A stretch of DNA of 64,000 bases, taken from contig NZ_QMKK01000061.1 in NCBI RefSeq assembly GCF_003287875.1, forward strand, positions 124,001 through 188,000, in the 5' to 3' direction. Position numbers and translations under genes: made by a program. The notes beneath the pieces were generated by a model. It did not search any database and was not told the DNA's origin. It worked only from the letters and a program-made list of their open reading frames with translations. This stretch comes from Martinezella tropici (lineage in GTDB: Bacteria; Pseudomonadota; Alphaproteobacteria; Rhizobiales; Rhizobiaceae). This document shows, piece by piece, positions 41,173 to 50,441 of this stretch. Positions within the stretch are counted from its first letter, which is position 1; each line of letters opens with the position of its first letter.

Positions 41173-41722
41173 CGACCGGCTCGCGAGACGAATTGAAAAA
41201 ACGCCGCTGAGACAATCGGCATTCCAATCGCTTCCACCGACCACTTCGCGATAGAGACATGTACTCTTTTCCGGTGGGTAGGTGGCAGGCGAAGGCGGCA
41301 ACCCATTCGGGTAGGTACGTCAAAGCAACGCTTGATGCTAATATTCTAATTGTCGGCCCGGATGCCACCCGCGAGCCGAAGAGTGCAGCGTCCGGCGGCA
41401 ATCAAGATGCCCCTTTCATTGTCGTCGGACGCACACCGACTTCATAGAGCGTCCGCTCCACAGCACCACCAAAAGGCGCCCAAATGCCCATGCTGATGCT
41501 TGTTGTATTCGTCGCTCGTCAAAAATGGACGTAGGAGCCGGGCAGGAATCTGCCTAATGTCCCAAGCCATTAAGGCAGGGTGATCGCGATGTGAGAGTGA
41601 ACCATCGGCAGGCGTCGATCGGGGAAGATGGCCTGTTGGCCACCAAGCCATTAAGGCAACTCCCTTTCGAAGATGCAGCCGTTCGCGAAACGACACGGGC
41701 GATAGCGTTTGGAGAATGCGTA
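41173..41722 (+). other. Intergenic region with a 15-bp direct repeat
   Basis: About 550 bp. CAAGCCATTAAGGCA occurs at 41563-41577 and 41644-41658, 81 bp apart on the same strand. No gene with a ribosome binding site or family features, and no promoter of the stress type, was found. Confidence 0.45.
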
Positions 41723-42022
41723 ATGGAGCGTTTTCGCCGTGTTATGAGTGGCCGTCTGTCGCCGAAGCAGACCGATACACTCCAAAAAGTATTGGCCAGC
41801 ATCATCAAACAGCCGTGGTTCGACAACAGTGAGCGCTCCTGCAACATCCTAGCCGAGCGATTGGCGATCTTGATCAAAATGGGAATAGAAGACGCAGCGC
41901 ATCTCCAAACAATTGGTGTTTCCTGGGCAGTGAGCGACTTTATTCGCCACGGGGCAAAAATGGATCGGGCGAATCTGCGGAATGCCGCGCACGGGATCGA
42001 GCGGCTTTCGATTAACGGCTAA
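41723..42022 (+). CDS. Hypothetical helical protein
   Basis: A 99-residue soluble protein starting MERFRRVMSGRLSPKQTDTLQKVLASI, predicted to be all helix, with LAERLAILIKMGIEDAAHLQTIGVSWAVSDFI in the middle. No family was recognised. GGAG eight bases upstream supports ATG 41723; the frame is open up to 41591 but the extra residues have no own ribosome binding site. It stands alone between the peptide transporter operon and the sugar operon. Base composition is a little lower in GC than the neighbours, which may mean recent acquisition. Confidence 0.55.
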   Translation: MERFRRVMSGRLSPKQTDTLQKVLASIIKQPWFDNSERSCNILAERLAILIKMGIEDAAHLQTIGVSWAVSDFIRHGAKMDRANLRNAAHGIERLSING

Positions 42023-42185
42023 CAGAAGCCACCGCCGGCGGCGGAAGCTTCGACCTGTCCAAGAGGACTGCGCACGTCCGAAACGTCTCGATTGCACCAA
42101 TGCTGATCGTGGCGCGGTTTCCCTACCCGAGTTCGAGGATAAGGGTTTTGAACGGCGCGTTGTGAGGGGCTTAATCCAAGCAACC

Positions 42186-42230
42186 GTTGCCGCTCTGGGA
42201 AGGAGACCGGTGTCTTCCGAGAGCGGCAAC
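42186..42230. terminator. 17-bp stem hairpin at the end of the sugar operon
   Basis: Left arm 42186-42202 (GTTGCCGCTCTGGGAAG) pairs with 42214-42230 (CTTCCGAGAGCGGCAAC) with one mismatch and an 11-base loop. It lies 12 bp behind the stop of the GMC oxidoreductase gene. It is a likely terminator or mRNA 3' stabiliser of the minus-strand operon; there is no T run. Confidence 0.65.
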
Positions 42231-42241
42231 GTGTGGTGTGC

Positions 42242-43879
42242 CTAGTGTTTGCCGATGAGATGCCGGCATGCGCGGATCGTCAGGGCCATGACGGTGAGGG
42301 TCGTGCCCGCGATGCCGCTTCCGGGGAATGCGCTGGCGTCCGTGACGATGACGTTGGGTGCGTCCCAAAGCTGGTTATAGGGGTTGAGCACGGAATTGCT
42401 GGGATCATCTCCCATCCGTGCACCGCCTGTCTCGTGAATTGCCGCGCCCATGCACATGGTCTTGCGGAACCATGTGCGGAACATGAAACGGCTGAAGGGA
42501 TCGGCGTCCGGGAAGGCGCCGCGCCCCATTTCCCTGAGGCCTGTCGGGGAGCCGATGAACTCCAGATCTCCGCCGACGCCGCGCACCATCTCGATCAGCA
42601 CCTCTTCCTGCTGGCGCAGAAGCGCATGTTCCTCCTGGCCCATGACGCAGCGAATATGGGGAATGGGAATCCCCCAGGCATCTTTGCGCCTGGCATTGAG
42701 GCTTATGCGGTTATCCGCATAGGGCAGCATGCGGCCGAAGCCGAAGAATGCCAGCCGCGCGGGCTCATCATCGGGCGTGGGTGCCCGGCCGATGCTCCCC
42801 TGGTAGTCGAAATCACCGCGCCCTGTATCGCCGGTGCCGAAACGCGGCACGAAGATACCTCCTGACGGGTTATAGAATGGATCGACGGGCGCGGAATCGT
42901 CTACCGCCCATCCCTTTGCCTTCGAGAAGGAGCCGAAGGCAAGGCAGGGCAGCTGATCCATGAAATAACGCCCGAGCGCGCCGGACCTGTTGCCGAGACC
43001 TTCGGGATGGCGCGGGGATGCAGAATTCAAAAGCAGCCGCACGCTTTCGATCGGCGAGGCCGACAGCACGACGAGGTTGGCGCGCGCGGTCTCGACCCTA
43101 CCGGTGACGCGATCGATGAATTCCGCGCCCGTGGCGCGAACCCCTTGCTCGTCGGTCTCGATCCGGCGGACGATGGCGTCGTGGCGGATGGTCAACCGTC
43201 CGGTCGCAAGCGCCTCTCTCAAGGGCTTCGGCATGCGTTCCGCATCCGGCGCGATATAGCGCCAGGACACGACATGCCGTTGCGGCCAGCGGCCCTCCAC
43301 CTCATTCTTGAAGACCTGTTCGGCCGGCGTCAGTTTCGCCGGACTGATATAGATGCCGTCCGGCAGCGTCTCCACGCCGTCGGGATTGCCATAGAGGCCG
43401 AGGCTGGCCTCGACCTCCTCGTAGTAAGGCACGAGGTCGTCATAGACGACCGGCCAGTCCACGCCCTTGCCGGTTCGCGACCGGATCTTGAAGTCGTCGT
43501 CCGTCCAGCGCAGCAGCACGCGGCCGAAGCTGTGCAGGCGCCCGCCGCCCTGCCGGCCGCGGATCCATAGGAAAGGCGCATCTTTCGGGGTCGTATAGGG
43601 ATTTTTCCGGTCATTGACGAAGAAATGGCTGAAGCGCTCGGTAAAGAAAGCGGCGCGGGCCTGTATCGGCTGCCCCTTCATGGTGGCGCGTGCGCGCTCC
43701 CAGATGTTGATGCTGCTGGCCGGCAGCTTCTTGCGTGCCGGATCGAAATCCTTGTGGCTTACCGCCGGACCGGCTTCGAGCAAAAGCACGGAAAGGCCCT
43801 GAGCGGTCAATTCCCTGGCGGCAAAGGAGCCGGCGGCGCCGGAGCCGATGACCAGCGCGTCATAAACAGTCTGAGACAT
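42242..43879 (-). CDS. GMC family FAD-dependent oxidoreductase
   Basis: Encodes 545 residues. The dinucleotide fold is YDALVIGSGAAGSFAARELTAQGLSVLLLEAG, and the substrate region starts WIRGRQGGGRLHSFG. The C-terminal block HETGGARMGDDPSNSVLNPYNQLWDAPNVIV, then FPGSGIAGTTLTVMALTIRA, carries the FAD-contacting end. It groups with the glucose/sugar-oxidising GMC proteins, not with cholesterol or choline oxidases. Last of a sugar transport operon, 18 bp behind the ATPase gene, so it probably oxidises the imported sugar to a keto form. No TAT signal, therefore cytoplasmic. Confidence 0.9.
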   Translation of the reverse strand: MSQTVYDALVIGSGAAGSFAARELTAQGLSVLLLEAGPAVSHKDFDPARKKLPASSINIWERARATMKGQPIQARAAFFTERFSHFFVNDRKNPYTTPKDAPFLWIRGRQGGGRLHSFGRVLLRWTDDDFKIRSRTGKGVDWPVVYDDLVPYYEEVEASLGLYGNPDGVETLPDGIYISPAKLTPAEQVFKNEVEGRWPQRHVVSWRYIAPDAERMPKPLREALATGRLTIRHDAIVRRIETDEQGVRATGAEFIDRVTGRVETARANLVVLSASPIESVRLLLNSASPRHPEGLGNRSGALGRYFMDQLPCLAFGSFSKAKGWAVDDSAPVDPFYNPSGGIFVPRFGTGDTGRGDFDYQGSIGRAPTPDDEPARLAFFGFGRMLPYADNRISLNARRKDAWGIPIPHIRCVMGQEEHALLRQQEEVLIEMVRGVGGDLEFIGSPTGLREMGRGAFPDADPFSRFMFRTWFRKTMCMGAAIHETGGARMGDDPSNSVLNPYNQLWDAPNVIVTDASAFPGSGIAGTTLTVMALTIRACRHLIGKH

Positions 43880-43897
43880 AGATATTTTCCGTATATT

Positions 43898-44980
43898 TCA
43901 GAGACGGACGCCATCGGCGTCGAAGAGGGAGGCCTTGGCGATGTCGATACCGGGTGCGATTGCCGCGCCGGGCTGAAGCACCGTGTCGCCCATGATGCGA
44001 TAGGAGAGGCTTTGCCCGGTCCAGTCGAACCAGACAATGGTGTCGGCACCCATCGGCTCGACCACCGAGACGATACCGGCGATGGTCGGCAGGGATCCCG
44101 TTCTTCCATCCGGAGCGATATGTTCCGGCCGGATCCCGAGCGTTACGGGACCCGGCTCGACGGGCGCCTGAAAGGGATAGTCGCTCAGCTGGACGGTGAG
44201 GCCGCTGCTTTCGAAGACCGGGGCAGCAGCCTTGATCGCGATCTCGCCCTTGATGAAGTTCATCGCCGGGGCGCCGATGAAGCCTGCAACGAAGAGATTG
44301 GCGGGCCGATGATAGATCTCCGAAGGGCTCGCAAGCTGCTGGATCACGCCGTCCCTCATGATGGCGATGCGGTCGGCAAGCGTCAGCGCCTCGACCTGAT
44401 CGTGCGTCACATAGATCATCGTATTGCCGAGGCTCTGATGCAGCTTCTTGATCTCGACGCGCAGCTCGTTGCGAAGCTTGGCGTCGAGATTGGAGAGCGG
44501 TTCGTCGAACAGGAAGACATCCACTTCGCGCACCAGCGCGCGGCCGATCGCGACGCGCTGGCGCTGTCCGCCCGACAGTTCCGACGGCCGCCGGTCGAGC
44601 AGATTTTCAAGATGCAAGAGGGATGCTGTGCGGGCGATGCGCGCCTCGATCTCCGGCTTGGGCAGACCAGCGACGCGCAGGCCGAAGGACAGGTTCCGGC
44701 GAACGGTCATGCGGGGATAAAGCGCATAGGACTGGAACACCATGCCTATGCCGCGGTCCTTCGGCTCCTCCCATGTGACGTTCTTTCCGGAGATCCACAT
44801 CTCGCCGTCGCGGATGTCCTGCAATCCGGCGATTGCGTTGAGAAGCGTCGACTTCCCACAGCCGGATGGACCGAGAAGTACCAGAAACTCACGCGGAGCG
44901 ATGTCGATGGAGAGTTTTTCGATGACGGTATGGTCGCCATAGGCAATCTTGAGGTCTTTTACCGATACGGCAGGCTGCAT
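43898..44980 (-). CDS. Sugar ABC transporter ATPase, UgpC/MalK type
   Basis: Encodes 360 residues. The nucleotide-binding domain has Walker A GPSGCGKST, signature LSGGQRQRVAIGRAL and Walker B VFLFDEPLSNLDAKLR. A TOBE/OB domain follows from about residue 235 (GAPAMNFIKGEIAI, PVTLGIRPEHIAPDG), as in MalK/UgpC. It energises both permeases. ATG 44980 follows AAAGGG; the in-frame ATG at 45013 overlaps the permease gene, so the later start is chosen. Confidence 0.9.
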   Translation of the reverse strand: MQPAVSVKDLKIAYGDHTVIEKLSIDIAPREFLVLLGPSGCGKSTLLNAIAGLQDIRDGEMWISGKNVTWEEPKDRGIGMVFQSYALYPRMTVRRNLSFGLRVAGLPKPEIEARIARTASLLHLENLLDRRPSELSGGQRQRVAIGRALVREVDVFLFDEPLSNLDAKLRNELRVEIKKLHQSLGNTMIYVTHDQVEALTLADRIAIMRDGVIQQLASPSEIYHRPANLFVAGFIGAPAMNFIKGEIAIKAAAPVFESSGLTVQLSDYPFQAPVEPGPVTLGIRPEHIAPDGRTGSLPTIAGIVSVVEPMGADTIVWFDWTGQSLSYRIMGDTVLQPGAAIAPGIDIAKASLFDADGVRL

Positions 44981-44984
44981 GGCA

Positions 44985-45872
44985 TTACCCTTTGACGGCG
45001 CCGGCTGCGACACCGCGCAGGAACCAGCGACCGGAGAAGAAATAGATGGCGAGCGGAACGACGGCGGTCAGGATGGTGGCGGCCATGTTCACATTGTAGG
45101 CGCGTTCGCCCATGGTGGTGTTGACGATGTTGTTGAGCTGGACCGTCATCGGCAGATTGTCGCGGCCGGCAAAGACGAGGCCGATCAGGAAGTCGTTCCA
45201 GATGCCGGTGAACTGGAAGATGGAGGCGACGACCACCATCGGCACCGACATCGGCAGCATGATCTCTAGGAAGATGCGCCAGAAACCGGCTCCGTCGACA
45301 CGGGCCGCCTTGCAGAGCTCTTCGGGGATTGCGACGAAATAGTTACGGAACAGCAGCGTGACCAGTGGCAGGCCGAAGATCACATGCACCAGGACGACGC
45401 CGGCCAGCGAATTGTAGAGGTTGAGATTGGCGAGCAGCCGCACTAGCGGATAGAGGAAGATCTGGTAGGGGATCAGGCCGCCCGCCATCAGAAGCCCGAA
45501 CAGAAGATTAGAGCCCTTCGGCCGCCACATCGACAATGCATAACCGTTGATTGCCCCGATGAGGACGGAAATGGCGACGGCGGGCACGGTGATCTTGACC
45601 GAATTCCAGAAACCAATGCGCACGCCGAGGCATTGCGTGCCCATGCAGGCCCCAGACCAGGCCGTCTTCCACGCATTGAAATCGATGGTGCCGGGCAGGG
45701 CGAAGATATGGCCCTGGCGGATTTCTTCCATCGACTTCAGCGACGTCACGAGCATTGTGTAGAGAGGCAGCAGGAAGAACAGCGCCGACAGGATCAGGAA
45801 GGCATAGAGCCCGATCTGGCTGCCACTGAGCCTGGACGGCTTGGGACCACGAGGATGAGGGCGGGTTGTCAT
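44985..45872 (-). CDS. Sugar ABC transporter permease, MalG type
   Basis: Encodes 295 residues with six membrane segments. The first helix is IGLYAFLILSALFFLLPLYTMLVTSLKS, with the MalG-type SLK loop, and the docking loop reads EELCKAARVDGAGFWRIFLEIMLPMSVPM. The insertion WSGACMGTQCLGVRIG between helices 1 and 2 with two Cys is characteristic of the glucose/mannose-type CUT1 group. It overlaps the upstream permease stop by one base (TGATG). Confidence 0.9.
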   Translation of the reverse strand: MTTRPHPRGPKPSRLSGSQIGLYAFLILSALFFLLPLYTMLVTSLKSMEEIRQGHIFALPGTIDFNAWKTAWSGACMGTQCLGVRIGFWNSVKITVPAVAISVLIGAINGYALSMWRPKGSNLLFGLLMAGGLIPYQIFLYPLVRLLANLNLYNSLAGVVLVHVIFGLPLVTLLFRNYFVAIPEELCKAARVDGAGFWRIFLEIMLPMSVPMVVVASIFQFTGIWNDFLIGLVFAGRDNLPMTVQLNNIVNTTMGERAYNVNMAATILTAVVPLAIYFFSGRWFLRGVAAGAVKG

Positions 45873-46759
45873 CAATGCGCTCCCCTTCTTCTGGCGCGCA
45901 TGGTGAGCGCATAGCGGAACGGGGCGACGGCCATGACGACGGAAAGCACCAGCACGGTGGCACCGGCGCTGGCAAGCCCGAGGTTCTGGCGTTCGAACAG
46001 ATTGTCCATGATGAATTTCGCCGGCACCTCGGTCGAATAGCCGGGGCCGCCGCCGGTTTGCGCCACGATCAGATCGTAGGTCTTGATCACGCCCATGGAG
46101 AGTAGCATTCCGGATGCCGCCAGCGCCGGTCCGAGTTGTGGCAGGATGATCGAAAGGTAGATGCGCCAGACCGGTATGCCGTCGATCTGGGCCGCCTTCC
46201 ATTGCTCGTCGCCGATACCGCGCATGCCGGAGAGTGCGATGACCATGACGAGACCGGCGCCCTGCCAGACGCCGGCGAAGACGACGGTGTAGATTGCCAT
46301 GTCGCGATTGACGATCCAGTCGAAGACGAAGCCCTGCCAGCCGAGCGCCCTTACGGTCGCTTGAATGCCGAGGGTGGGGTTCAGCATCCATTGCCAGATC
46401 AGCCCCGTGACCACGAAGGACATGGCATAGGGGTAGAGGAATATGGTGCGGAATACGCTTTCGAAACGGACCTTGCGGTCAAGGGCCGCTGCCAGCACGA
46501 AGCCGAGCGCCAGACATCCCGCGACATAGAGAACGCCGAAGATCAGTACATTCTCCAGCGATGCCAGCCAGCGTGAATTCTTGAACAGCCTGGCATACTG
46601 GGCAAAGCCGACATAGTTCGACGACGGGAAGATCGTCGAATCCGTGAAGGACAGCCGGACCGACCAGACCATGGTGCCGATGTAGACGAAGATCGCGGCA
46701 ATCCATGTCGGCAGCAGTGCAAAGGTCGCAGCCACGGAACGTCTGCGCTTGGCTTGCAT
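45872..46759 (-). CDS. Sugar ABC transporter permease, MalF type
   Basis: Encodes 295 residues with six membrane segments. It starts MQAKRRRSVAATFALLPTWIAAIFVYIGTMVWSVRLSF. The docking loop is EQWKAAQIDGIPVWRIYLSIILPQLGPAL. Short for MalF, as usual in CUT1 sugar systems. The ATG at 46759 with GAGAG upstream is preferred over the TTG at 46765. It forms the channel with the MalG-type partner. Confidence 0.9.
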   Translation of the reverse strand: MQAKRRRSVAATFALLPTWIAAIFVYIGTMVWSVRLSFTDSTIFPSSNYVGFAQYARLFKNSRWLASLENVLIFGVLYVAGCLALGFVLAAALDRKVRFESVFRTIFLYPYAMSFVVTGLIWQWMLNPTLGIQATVRALGWQGFVFDWIVNRDMAIYTVVFAGVWQGAGLVMVIALSGMRGIGDEQWKAAQIDGIPVWRIYLSIILPQLGPALAASGMLLSMGVIKTYDLIVAQTGGGPGYSTEVPAKFIMDNLFERQNLGLASAGATVLVLSVVMAVAPFRYALTMRARRRGAH

Positions 46760-46831
46760 GAGCAAACTCTCTCAAAAGAACGGAAGGAGCCGATCGACGA
46801 TCACATCGCCGACCAGCCCGAGGCAAAGGCG

Positions 46832-48064
46832 CTATTCGAAGATCCCGAAAAACTTCTCGGCACCGGAGGCGCTGTCTTCCGATGGGTTGCTCCAGAACTC
46901 GTCGACGAAGTCGTTGAGTGCGCCTGCCTGCTGCGGCGAGAGGATCAGCGCCTGGTCCGGAACGATCTTGCCGGCGCCCATCAGCTCCAATCCCTTCTGC
47001 GCGCACATATCGAGCTTCGACTTGTCGACGTCCGTGCGCATCGGCACCGAGCCCTTCTTCAGCGAGAACGCGACTTGAACCGCCGGGTCCATGGCGACTT
47101 CAGCCAGCAGTGCCTGTCCCTTCTGCGATGCCGCATCGGCGATCTTCGGGAAGGAGAAGGCATCGGCGACATAGACCATTCCGGGGGATTGCGGAACGAG
47201 CATACAGCCGTAGTCCTTGCCCAACTGCTTGCCCGCCGCAACGAATTCGCCCTTGGCCCAGTCGCCCATGAACTGTACGCCGGCCTTGCCGGTGATGACC
47301 ATCGCGGTGGCGTCGTTCCAGTTACGTCCTGCGGCACCTTCGTCGACATAACCTCGCAGCTTGCCGAGAATATCGAGCGTCTTCTTCACGCCCTCGACGG
47401 ATGCATCGCCCTTGTCCTTGTTGGCATAGATCTTGAGGAAGCCATCGATGCCGACCTGCGTCAGCAGGATCATGTTGAAGACTTTGGCTTCCTGCCAGGA
47501 CTGGCCACCCCAGGCGACCGGCTGCACGCCGGTGGCCTTGAGCTTGTCGAGTGCGGCAAAGAATTCGTCCCAGCTCTTGGGCTCCTCGTTCACCCCGGCT
47601 TTGGCGAAGGCATCCTTGGAATAGAAGGCCCAGCTCTCGCCATGAGCGCCGGTGGGGGAAAGATAGACCTGGCCATTATAGGTGATGAGGTCATGGATCG
47701 ATTTGGGCAGTATGTCGGCCCATTTGCCGGCTTTCGCGAGATCGTCGATCTGGCTCAGCAGGCCCTGACTGACGAAATCTGCATTGGCAAGGCCGATGAC
47801 CGCCTGCTTGGCGGTCGGCGGATCGCCGGCGACCAGGCGGTTCTGAAAGGCGGCATCGGCGGCGCCGAAGCCGGCAATGGACGAATCCTTCCAGACCCCG
47901 CCGCGTTTTTCGAACTCCTGTTTGATGACATCAAGGGCGGCCGCTTCGCTGCCTGATGTCCATGAGGTCATGACTTCAGCCTTTGCCTTGTCTTCGGCAT
48001 GGGCCGGAGCGGAGGCTGCCGCGAGTGCTGCCCCCACCATGAGCAATTTCATCGTATTCTTCAT
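46832..48064 (-). CDS. Sugar ABC transporter substrate-binding protein
   Basis: Encodes 410 residues of the SBP_bac_1 family. The signal peptide MKNTMKLLMVGAALAAASAPAHA is cleaved after AHA. The mature protein starts EDKAKAEVMTSWTSGSEAAALDVIKQEFEKRGG, like the glucose/mannose CUT1 binding proteins (GtsA-like). It has two Cys (DYGCMLV, LDMCAQKG) that may form the family disulphide. GAGGTGG precedes the ATG at 48064. The relation to glucose-type systems is a pattern-based suggestion. Confidence 0.9.
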   Translation of the reverse strand: MKNTMKLLMVGAALAAASAPAHAEDKAKAEVMTSWTSGSEAAALDVIKQEFEKRGGVWKDSSIAGFGAADAAFQNRLVAGDPPTAKQAVIGLANADFVSQGLLSQIDDLAKAGKWADILPKSIHDLITYNGQVYLSPTGAHGESWAFYSKDAFAKAGVNEEPKSWDEFFAALDKLKATGVQPVAWGGQSWQEAKVFNMILLTQVGIDGFLKIYANKDKGDASVEGVKKTLDILGKLRGYVDEGAAGRNWNDATAMVITGKAGVQFMGDWAKGEFVAAGKQLGKDYGCMLVPQSPGMVYVADAFSFPKIADAASQKGQALLAEVAMDPAVQVAFSLKKGSVPMRTDVDKSKLDMCAQKGLELMGAGKIVPDQALILSPQQAGALNDFVDEFWSNPSEDSASGAEKFFGIFE

Positions 48065-48122
48065 CGTTCCACCTCTTCAAGAAGGCCCTCTTTGCGGGGC
48101 CATTGGTCTTCAGGTCATGAAA

Positions 48123-49076
48123 TCAGCGATAGATCGGCAATAATGCCTGCCTTACCAGCGTCAAGCCGTTGGCGATGTCGCCGACGGGATCGGGAGCCGC
48201 ATCCAGCTCAAGGATGGCCCAGCCTTCGTAGCCGCGATCGCGCAGCAGCCTGATCCAGCCCGGCCAGTCGACACGGCCGAGGCCGAAGCCGCAGAAATAG
48301 GGGCGATGGCGATCGTGAATATGCTCGTCGATCGGCGTATCTGCCGGCATCGGTCCGAGCGCATCCTTCCAATGGGCGATGATGACCCGCTCGTGATGGC
48401 GGTCGACGACCTCAAGCGGATCGGAACCGGCAACGATGATGTGGGCGGTGTCCGGGCACATGTGGACATAGGCGGGATCCGTCAGCAGCATCAGAAGATC
48501 GACATCCCGCGATGCGGCGAAGATCGAATGCGCCTCCGTGTGAAGGGCAAGCCGCACACCCTTTGCGTAGAGGATGGCGCCAAGGCGATTGAGAAAGTCG
48601 GCGATTTTGCGGGCCTGCTCGAAATCGAAGAACCGCACGGGCTCGGCGCCTGGCGTCTGGCGAAGCGGCGCGCCGATGACCATGATGTCGCTGCCGCAGG
48701 CCTTGAGAAACGCGGCGTACTTCTCCGCCTTTTCGATGATGGCCGCCTGCGCCGCTGCTTCGGTGAAATCGCCCGCCGCCTCGAGCTCGGCAAAAAAGCC
48801 GCTTGCCAGTGTCAGGCCGCGCCTGGAAAGCTCGGCCGCAAAGGCTTCGACCGAACCATAGGTTTTCGTCGCATCCTGCCAGTTGAAAGGAGAGAAGGTC
48901 AGCTCGACACCGGTGACGCCGGAGGCTTGCACGGCATCGAGGATCTTGTCCCAGAAGGCGCGGGGTTCGCTGCGCGACAGCGCGATAATGCCGTCGTAAT
49001 CCTCGACGCCCCAGAAACCGGGATGGAAAAAGGTGACGAGATCCACGCCAAAGCGAAGCCGTTCGGTCGAGCCCAT
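48123..49076 (-). CDS. Sugar phosphate isomerase/epimerase (TIM barrel)
   Basis: Encodes 317 residues of the xylose isomerase-like TIM-barrel family. Motifs include GVTGVELTFSPFNW, LALHTEAHSIFA, VHMCPDTAHIIVAG and RVIIAHWKD, with ELDAAPDP at the end, giving the usual Glu, His and Asp metal ligands. These enzymes isomerise or epimerise sugars or keto-sugars, often next to oxidoreductases. First structural gene of the leftward operon (58 bp before the binding protein). ATG 49076 is preferred; the longer frame to 49142 has no ribosome binding site. The operators between it and the LacI gene control it. Confidence 0.85.
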   Translation of the reverse strand: MGSTERLRFGVDLVTFFHPGFWGVEDYDGIIALSRSEPRAFWDKILDAVQASGVTGVELTFSPFNWQDATKTYGSVEAFAAELSRRGLTLASGFFAELEAAGDFTEAAAQAAIIEKAEKYAAFLKACGSDIMVIGAPLRQTPGAEPVRFFDFEQARKIADFLNRLGAILYAKGVRLALHTEAHSIFAASRDVDLLMLLTDPAYVHMCPDTAHIIVAGSDPLEVVDRHHERVIIAHWKDALGPMPADTPIDEHIHDRHRPYFCGFGLGRVDWPGWIRLLRDRGYEGWAILELDAAPDPVGDIANGLTLVRQALLPIYR

Positions 49077-49165
49077 GATGCTGTCCGTTCTCAAAGCCAA
49101 GGACAATCGTCTGCAGAACACATCCAGCAGCGAATAATCCATAATGATTTCAATGCACTATGCTT

Positions 49166-49181
49166 TGGCAATCGTTTGCCA
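49166..49181. promoter_or_regulatory. LacI-type operator 1
   Basis: TGGCAATCGTTTGCCA is a near-perfect palindrome of the LacI-family form TGGCAA-(CG)-TTGCCA in the divergent intergenic region, 90 bp from the isomerase start. Confidence 0.8.
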
Positions 49182-49224
49182 TAACTTGATAGTAGACAAG
49201 TCGTTTCCATATGCAAGCGATTTT

Positions 49225-49240
49225 TGGCAAACGTTTGCTA
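49225..49240. promoter_or_regulatory. LacI-type operator 2
   Basis: TGGCAAACGTTTGCTA is a second palindrome, 59 bp centre to centre from the first, about 58 bp upstream of the regulator start. Two sites at this spacing would allow cooperative binding or looping and self-regulation. Confidence 0.8.
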
Positions 49241-49297
49241 AACGGCGGGAATTGCCATAGCATCCGCCACGTCAGGCACCGGGAAGGAAACAAAAAA

Positions 49298-50368
49298 GTG
49301 AAAAATAACAAGGATATGCCCGTCGAGGAGCAATCCGGACCGTTGATGGCCGATGTCGCGAGGCTCGCAGGGGTCGCGATCTCTACGGTCAGCCGCGCTC
49401 TTGCCAATCCCGGACGTGTCAACGAGAAGACGCGCGCCAAGATCGATGCGGCAGCCAAGCAGCTCGGCTACACGCCTAACGCCATGGCTCGTGGTCTCAG
49501 GGTGGGTAAATCCAACACCATCATGATCATTCTTCCAGGATCGCTCTATTACGGCGTCTCCCAGGTCATTCCGCATGTCCTGCAGAGCATCAACAAGGCC
49601 TTGCTGCAGAATGGCTACAACCTGATGATCGCCAATCTTGGCCGTGACCCGGAGTCGGAACGGCATATTCTCAATCTCGCCTTCGGCGGCACCATTCGTG
49701 GCGCCATCATCCTCTCGTCGAAACTGCCGGAAATCGATGGCAGATCTCTGGCGAATGCCGGCCTGCCGATCGTTTCCATGCTGCTCGACATGAGCGATGC
49801 CGGCGTACCGAGCGTCGTGACCAATGATCGCGAGGCGATGCGTGACGCGGTGGCAGAGCTTATCAGGATGGGGCACCGGCGTTTTTTCTACATCGCCGGG
49901 CCGCAGGGCAATTATCACGATATCGAGCGCTATGGCGGCACCCTGGAAGCTCTGCGCGACGCCGGGATTTCGAAGCAAACGCTGTCGCGGTCCGGAGGCG
50001 ATCTCGATTTCCAGAAGGGCTTCGAGATCGGTGTTCAGGCTGCTCTCGATTTCGTGCGGCTGAAGGACCGGCCGACGGCGGTGATCGCCACCAGCGATGA
50101 CATGGCGATCTCCTTCGTCAGCCGCATCCGGCAAACGGGCCTGCGCATTCCCGACGATCTGTCAGTGGTTTCCTTCGACGGCGCGCCGGTCTGCGAATTC
50201 TGCTTCCCGCCGCTCTCGACGATCGAACAGCCGTTCGAGGAAATGGGTCAGGCAGCCGTCGCCCGCCTGCTTGATACCATCGGACAAGCGGAGACGGAGA
50301 GGGACCTGCGCATCACTATTCGCAGCAGGCTGATCCTGCGGGAGAGCGTGGCGCCGCCGAACAATTAA
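49298..50368 (+). CDS. LacI family transcriptional regulator
   Basis: Encodes 356 residues. The helix-turn-helix is MADVARLAGVAISTVSRALANPGRVNEKTRAKIDAAAKQLGYTPNAMARGL, with the hinge, followed by a periplasmic-binding-protein-like effector domain (VPSVVTNDREAMRDAVAELIRMGHRRFFYIAG, AVIATSDDMAISFVSRIRQTG). It should repress the divergent sugar operon until a sugar or sugar phosphate binds. The GTG at 49298 with GGAAGGAA nine bases upstream is chosen; ATG 49315 is the alternative. Two palindromic operators precede it. Confidence 0.9.
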   Translation: MKNNKDMPVEEQSGPLMADVARLAGVAISTVSRALANPGRVNEKTRAKIDAAAKQLGYTPNAMARGLRVGKSNTIMIILPGSLYYGVSQVIPHVLQSINKALLQNGYNLMIANLGRDPESERHILNLAFGGTIRGAIILSSKLPEIDGRSLANAGLPIVSMLLDMSDAGVPSVVTNDREAMRDAVAELIRMGHRRFFYIAGPQGNYHDIERYGGTLEALRDAGISKQTLSRSGGDLDFQKGFEIGVQAALDFVRLKDRPTAVIATSDDMAISFVSRIRQTGLRIPDDLSVVSFDGAPVCEFCFPPLSTIEQPFEEMGQAAVARLLDTIGQAETERDLRITIRSRLILRESVAPPNN

Positions 50369-50441
50369 GGCGAGATGCGAAAGCGAATCCAAGGGCGCGG
50401 CTTGCCGTGGAGGATCGCCACCGGAGGTGCTTTACGCGCCT

